Under the pieces are notes generated by a model, which saw only the letters and a program-made list of their open reading frames with translations, did not search any database and was not told the origin of the DNA. A stretch of DNA of 64,000 nt from Kineothrix alysoides (lineage in GTDB: Bacteria > Bacillota > Clostridia > Lachnospirales > Lachnospiraceae), in the NCBI RefSeq assembly GCF_000732725.1, contig NZ_JPNB01000001.1:1674001-1738000 (forward strand), in the 5' to 3' direction. This document shows positions 60,086-64,000 of the stretch, piece by piece. The stretch's first letter is position 1. Every line of letters starts with the position of its first letter. Made by a program: the position numbers and the translations under genes.

Positions 60086-60625
60086 TCAGCTCAGTTCCTC
60101 ATACAGCACCTGAAGGTATAAATCTCTGTCCCAGCGCTGTTCCTCCGAAAATATCTCGTAGTCCCCCTTTCCTCCGCTGCTTATATAGCCCCGATAACCG
60201 GCGCGCACGGCGCGGGCGAATCGCTCTAAGCAAGTTTCCTGAAGGTACTCGACGGAACCAAAACAGATTTCTTCATATAATTCCTTCATCACCTCAATCA
60301 ATTCATCATCCGTCAGATTATCCTCAGCCTCATTCTTATACAAGTAAAAAACGTCCTGAAGCTGCACCAGGGTATCCGCATAGTTGTCCCTGTCAATATA
60401 CTGAGAATCGCAAAAAGCTTGTATCAGCTGTGGCAGTATTCCCTCTCCGAACTCCACCCTCCTTTGCTTTTTCAAAGCATCCTGCCTGCACTGTACCAGC
60501 ATCCGGGCTTCCTCCTGCGTCAATGCCAGCCCGAACTTCTGTGTCTTTTCGTTGCATGCAATTACCCTCTCAAGCTCTTGTTTCTGCCCCGCTGCCGCGA
60601 GTACTTCAAATAGTTCCTCCTGCAT
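60086..60625 (-). CDS. DUF6323-type protein, unknown function
   Basis: A 179-residue soluble protein with the family pattern ACNEKTQKFGLALTQEEARM, RRVEFGEGILPQLIQAFCDS, YADTLVQLQDVFYLYKNEAE and TDDELIEVMKELY, fitting DUF6323. The ATG at 60625 has AAAGGGGG upstream; extension to 60655 is not supported by a second ribosome site. Cotranscribed with the DUF6179-type gene. The function is unknown. Confidence 0.7.
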   Translation of the reverse strand: MQEELFEVLAAAGQKQELERVIACNEKTQKFGLALTQEEARMLVQCRQDALKKQRRVEFGEGILPQLIQAFCDSQYIDRDNYADTLVQLQDVFYLYKNEAEDNLTDDELIEVMKELYEEICFGSVEYLQETCLERFARAVRAGYRGYISSGGKGDYEIFSEEQRWDRDLYLQVLYEELS

Positions 60626-60700
60626 ACATAACCCCCTTTTTTTCAACCTTATCACTTAAGTAAGTATTTATTGTATACCAAAGATATTTAAATACAAGAA

Positions 60701-60729
60701 TTGAAAAAAAGTTATTTTTGTGGTATTAT
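60701..60729 (+). promoter_or_regulatory. Plus-strand promoter-like sequence pointing into a terminator
   Basis: TTGAAA (60701-60706), 17-base spacer, TATTAT (60724-60729). The predicted start (about 60736) is immediately in front of the hairpin at 60740-60766, so only a transcript of about 35 bases would be made. Confidence 0.35.
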
Positions 60730-60739
60730 ATATATAGAA

Positions 60740-60770
60740 AGAGAGACGATGATTTATCGCCTCTCTTTTT
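60740..60770. terminator. Terminator hairpin downstream of the chemoreceptor gene
   Basis: Stem AGAGAGACGAT (60740-60750) with ATCGCCTCTCT (60756-60766), one mismatch, 5-base loop. On the plus strand it is followed by T to 60771, on the minus strand by TCTTTCT. It should end the minus-strand chemoreceptor transcript (stop at 60794) and would also stop plus-strand transcription. Confidence 0.7.
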
Positions 60771-60793
60771 TCCGATATGGTGTATTGACTTCT

Positions 60794-62296
60794 TTATTTC
60801 CGCTCCATCATGCGCAGCTGTTCCGCATTCTCGTTAAGACCTTCCATAACTCGCGCCAAGGTCTCCACTCTTTCCAGATTCCACTTGCTTCCTTCGTAGG
60901 TTTCATTGGCACCTGCCGTTACTTCCTCGGTTACAGCCGATACATTTCCTATACTTTCAATAATCATACGGTTGGAGGTCGATACCGTGCCCACCATGGA
61001 TTTCAGTCTTCCCATCTGTCCGAAAATATCCTCCGTACTCGTTTGAATCCGCTTGAAATTATTCGCCGTGTCATTTACATAGCCGCCCTGTACCTTATTG
61101 CTGTCCAAAAGTCCTCCGACGGATTCCGTTACTTCGCTTAAGGATTTTGTAATGTTTTCAATCAAGTCATTGATATCTCCGGTCGCGTGGCTAGTCTGTC
61201 CTGCAAGGCTGGATATCTCAGATGCAACAACTGCAAAGCCCCTTCCTGCTTCTCCGGCTCTGGCTGCCTCAATGCTGGCATTCAGAGCAAGCAATCCCGT
61301 CTGTGATGCCACATTGCTGATAAGTGCCATAATTCCCTGCATCTTATCGGCATAAGCCAAAAGCTCCTTCATCTCCTGCGCCACCTTCCGGCTGGCTTCC
61401 TCAGATATGCTCATCTGATGAATCAGTTGTTCCATCGCCTCCCGCCCATTGGTAAGGTTCTGCTCCGCATTCTTTACATCATTCATAATAGAGTCCGTAA
61501 CTTCCTCTACCTCCTCGATGCTCTTGTTGATTTCCTCCGTATTCTTTTGCTGCTGTAAAATTGCCGCTACCGCATCGTTAGCCCCTCCGGTAAGCTCCTC
61601 CATGGCACCCTTCGTCACCTCGATGGATTTCTCCAACTGCTCCGTCTCTCCCGCGGCCTTATTAATATCGGCAGTCATAGAATCCGCCACCTGAAGAACC
61701 GTTTGCAGCACTTCCTCCGAATTTGATTTTTCTTTATCCACCCGCTCTATATTGGCATTATTTATCTTGGAAATTTTGGAATGTGCCATTATTGTAAAGA
61801 CTCCGGTCAATATAAGACATGCGAACATGATTTCCGTATCCGTAATATCCTTCGCAGACATCTCCATCGTCATAACCTTGTCTACCGTTAATACGGCATT
61901 TGCAAGCAGCGCATAGATTCCGAGAATTGTGGATAGCTTCATATCTACATATACGGCTAAGATTACAAAGATCACGATCACATAGCAAAACGACAGGCTG
62001 GTATATGAGGTAAATAAAATGTAGGTGTAAAGCAGCGAAAAGCCTACGCTTGTAATGTAGCGGACTGCCTTGGTCTCCTTCTTCTTAAAATAAGCCAGTA
62101 TCGCCAAAATACTTGGGAGAATACAACAGGCTGCCACTATGGCATAGGATCCTATTGTCCTCGCTCCTTTTAATACCTCTATCAAATATGCTGCTGCGAG
62201 AATGGCATTCATAATACAGACACCGACTATCGCCGTATAGTTTCTGCTCTGCTCCGCCACTCTTTCATCTGTTAAATCTAACTGTACTCCATTCAT
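60794..62296 (-). CDS. Methyl-accepting chemotaxis protein with six-helix membrane domain
   Basis: The 500-residue receptor has six membrane helices within the first 170 residues (for example [20 protein letters not shown] and [19 protein letters not shown]) and no sizeable extracytoplasmic ligand domain or clear HAMP. The cytoplasmic signalling domain has the hairpin tip [20 protein letters not shown], then VASEISSLA. It should feed the CheA/CheW array; the membrane domain itself may be the sensor. It is monocistronic, with a terminator at 60740-60770. Confidence 0.95.
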   Translation of the reverse strand: MNGVQLDLTDERVAEQSRNYTAIVGVCIMNAILAAAYLIEVLKGARTIGSYAIVAACCILPSILAILAYFKKKETKAVRYITSVGFSLLYTYILFTSYTSLSFCYVIVIFVILAVYVDMKLSTILGIYALLANAVLTVDKVMTMEMSAKDITDTEIMFACLILTGVFTIMAHSKISKINNANIERVDKEKSNSEEVLQTVLQVADSMTADINKAAGETEQLEKSIEVTKGAMEELTGGANDAVAAILQQQKNTEEINKSIEEVEEVTDSIMNDVKNAEQNLTNGREAMEQLIHQMSISEEASRKVAQEMKELLAYADKMQGIMALISNVASQTGLLALNASIEAARAGEAGRGFAVVASEISSLAGQTSHATGDINDLIENITKSLSEVTESVGGLLDSNKVQGGYVNDTANNFKRIQTSTEDIFGQMGRLKSMVGTVSTSNRMIIESIGNVSAVTEEVTAGANETYEGSKWNLERVETLARVMEGLNENAEQLRMMERK

Positions 62297-62531
62297 TTCT
62301 TATCTGCTCCTTCCATTGACCCTTAGGATTGTTGTAAATACGTTACTTTATGTTCACTATCTTACTATTATCATTCAAAGTAAACAAAATATCAAGATAA
62401 AATTCACATTTAATTATAGATATTATTGAAATATACATAGAATTGTATTGATAAATCGTATCCTCTGATACATAATAAAAATATATTTATTTTCTTATAA
62501 TATTACTTTCTTATAAAGGGGGACAAATGCA
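62297..62531. other. Divergent promoter region
   Basis: 235 A+T-rich bases between the chemoreceptor (minus) and the MoxR gene (plus). A plus-strand promoter is seen at 62448-62476. No clear sigma-28 site (TAAA-15-GCCGATAA type) was found for the chemoreceptor. Confidence 0.5.
62448..62476 (+). promoter_or_regulatory. Sigma-A promoter of the MoxR-DUF58 operon
   Basis: TTGATA (62448-62453), 17-base spacer and CATAAT (62471-62476), about 55 bases before the MoxR start codon. Confidence 0.6.
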
Positions 62532-63470
62532 ATGCCTCAATCCGAAACGCTTCAAAAGATCATAAGCAATATGGAAACTGTCATCGTCGGCAAACGCAGT
62601 GTCATTGAGCTTTCTCTCATCGCGCTGCTTTCCGACGGCCACCTTCTGTTAGAGGATGTGCCCGGAGTGGGCAAGACCACCTTGGCGAAGTCGCTGGCCC
62701 AGTCTATCGAATGCAGCTTTGCCAGAGTTCAATTCACTCCTGATACTCTCCCAAGCGATGTTACCGGCATGACGATATACAATATGCAAACGGGTGAATT
62801 TCGTTACTGTGCGGGCGTTGTGATGAACGATATTCTTCTTGCCGATGAAATCAACCGCACTTCGCCAAAGACGCAGGCCAGTCTCTTGGAAGCCATGGAA
62901 GAGCACCAGGTGACGGTGGATGGCAATACCTATTCTCTGCCCCAGCTTTTCATGGTAATCGCCACGCAAAATCCCATAGAACAGCTAGGTACCTATCGTC
63001 TGCCTGAAGCCCAACTGGATCGCTTTATGATGAAGATTTCTATGGGATATCCTGAAAAAATCAAGGAAGAGACGGATATCGTCCGCCGTATCATGGAAGG
63101 TGAGCCTTTAAAGAGCCTTCTTCCCGTCTCATCCAAAGAGGAAATTCTTCATATAAAGGAAGAAGTCAAAGCCGTGACCGTACATGAAGATATTATTACC
63201 TATGCCGTAGAAATTGCCCGCAATACGAGGAAGAGCCGTTATCTTACTCTGGGCGCCAGCCCCCGGGCCGCTATCGCACTGACCCGCGCAGCAAGAAGCC
63301 GGGCTTACCTTCTCGGGCGCTCTTATGTTACGCCTGAAGATATTACCGTGCTTGCGCAGCCGGTGCTCATGCACCGTCTCATCCTTTCCTCAGAAGCCAG
63401 ATTGGAAGGGAAAAAGGAAAAGGATATTTTGGAAGAAGCGCTTCATCAGACAAAGGTACCCATCCTATGA
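62532..63470 (+). CDS. MoxR family AAA ATPase
   Basis: The 312-residue MoxR ATPase has Walker A LLEDVPGVGKTTLAKSLA, Walker B DILLADEINRTSPKTQASLL and a sensor segment MVIATQNPIEQLGTYRLPEA, with the C-terminal lid (LGASPRAAIALTRAARSRAY). MoxR proteins act as chaperones with DUF58 and von Willebrand-type proteins; a DUF58 gene overlaps its stop by 4 bases. Ribosome site AAAGGGGG precedes the start; a nearby ATG at 62527 is out of frame. Confidence 0.95.
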   Translation: MPQSETLQKIISNMETVIVGKRSVIELSLIALLSDGHLLLEDVPGVGKTTLAKSLAQSIECSFARVQFTPDTLPSDVTGMTIYNMQTGEFRYCAGVVMNDILLADEINRTSPKTQASLLEAMEEHQVTVDGNTYSLPQLFMVIATQNPIEQLGTYRLPEAQLDRFMMKISMGYPEKIKEETDIVRRIMEGEPLKSLLPVSSKEEILHIKEEVKAVTVHEDIITYAVEIARNTRKSRYLTLGASPRAAIALTRAARSRAYLLGRSYVTPEDITVLAQPVLMHRLILSSEARLEGKKEKDILEEALHQTKVPIL

Positions 63471-64000
63471 GAAAAATAATTTATTTTATTTTTTTAATAG
63501 GTTCCATAGTATTGGCCAGCTTTCGGGGAGGCAATATTCCATATATGCTGTTTTACTTCGCCCTGCTCATTCCAGTTCTTGCTCTTACCTATTCCATATA
63601 TGTTTATTTCCGCTTCAAAATCGTACAGGAGGTTTCCCGGACTGTGGTGAAAGCGAAGGAGGTTCCTTACCGCCTCATTCTGGCAAACGAGGATTTCATT
63701 CCGTTTACCGACATTACTCTTCACTATTTTTCCGATATGGTAACGATAGAAGAGCGCAAGGATATAAATAACTTATGCCTGCTTCCTCATCAGATTCTCC
63801 GTGTGGATACAAAGATGTACTGTAAATACAGAGGTACCTATCCGGTAGGTGTAAAAAGCGTCTCCGTTACAGACTTCCTAGGGCTATTTACCATTACCTA
63901 CCCTATGACGACGCAGGTCAGGCTTACCGCTATGCCCCGTATCCTTCCTTTAGAACTCCTTATGGCAGACCTGCAAAAGAAAGATCCTAAGAACACTCGT
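63467..64000 (+). CDS. DUF58 domain protein (partial, runs off window)
   Basis: The visible 178 codons start at ATG 63467, overlapping the MoxR stop (ATGA). Two N-terminal membrane helices (IIYFIFLIGSIVLASF and YMLFYFALLIPVLALTYSIY) are followed by the beta-rich part typical of DUF58 proteins (CKYRGTYPVGVKSVSVTDFL, GLFTITYP). The diagnostic DUF58 core lies past the window. The MoxR neighbour supports the call. Confidence 0.85.
   Translation, partial: MRKIIYFIFLIGSIVLASFRGGNIPYMLFYFALLIPVLALTYSIYVYFRFKIVQEVSRTVVKAKEVPYRLILANEDFIPFTDITLHYFSDMVTIEERKDINNLCLLPHQILRVDTKMYCKYRGTYPVGVKSVSVTDFLGLFTITYPMTTQVRLTAMPRILPLELLMADLQKKDPKNTR

Overview
The window looks like chromosome of a motile, endospore-forming, low-to-mid GC Clostridia, most likely family Lachnospiraceae. 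Supporting evidence: a flagellar/chemotaxis operon in the Gram-positive order (flgB to fliA, then rpsB-tsf), FliY plus CheC plus CheD adaptation, a CodY regulator, sporulation genes (sigK, spoIIP, gpr), a LytTR/DUF3021 pair, a DUF6179/DUF6323 pair, strong AGGAGG ribosome sites, and frequent GTG/TTG starts. The assignment rests on gene content and protein wording; no search was run.

Layout. 1-5.1 kb is accessory: a LacI-type regulator cut by the window edge, an operon of a membrane-anchored alpha/beta hydrolase with LytTR and DUF3021 genes, a GyrI-like small-molecule-binding protein, and a plus-strand protein with 30 Gly-X dipeptides and an aromatic C-terminal domain. 5.2-7.0 kb is rpsB-tsf. 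From 41.5 kb down to 7.1 kb on the minus strand lies one nearly gapless fla/che operon of about 38 genes: rod and basal body (flgBC, fliEFGHIJ), a MotE-like protein, hook (fliK, flgD, flgE), flbD, stator (motAB), switch (fliL, fliM, fliY, cheY), export gate (fliOPQR, flhBA), flhFG, a PilZ brake, cheB-A-W-C-D, sigma-28 (fliA), fapA and four poorly characterised genes at the distal end. The operon starts behind the codY terminator and ends at a hairpin that appears to share DNA with the rpsB promoter. Flagellin, cap, hook-filament junction genes, flgM and cheR are not in the window.

41.7-55.4 kb is minus-strand housekeeping and sporulation: codY, topA, dprA, comM-like, a degenerate HD-GYP protein, sigK, hemW, lepA, spoIIP and gpr. 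rpsT is on the plus strand at 55.6 kb. 56-62.3 kb (minus) holds a TPM-domain membrane protein, a zinc-ribbon protein, a GGDEF diguanylate cyclase, DUF6179 and DUF6323 genes and a six-TM methyl-accepting chemotaxis protein. The window ends in a plus-strand MoxR ATPase and DUF58 operon that runs off the edge.

How the parts connect: CheA/CheW signal through CheY to the FliM/FliY switch. FliY and CheC both keep CheY-phosphatase motifs, and CheD is present. c-di-GMP made by the GGDEF protein could act through the PilZ protein. Most notable observations: cheB has lost its receiver domain and an out-of-frame remnant of it remains upstream; a diverged intergenic repeat occurs three times; the tsf 3' end carries a duplication plus inversion scar; sigma-E and sigma-K type promoters are visible before spoIIP and sigK; and a CodY-box-like cluster lies upstream of codY.
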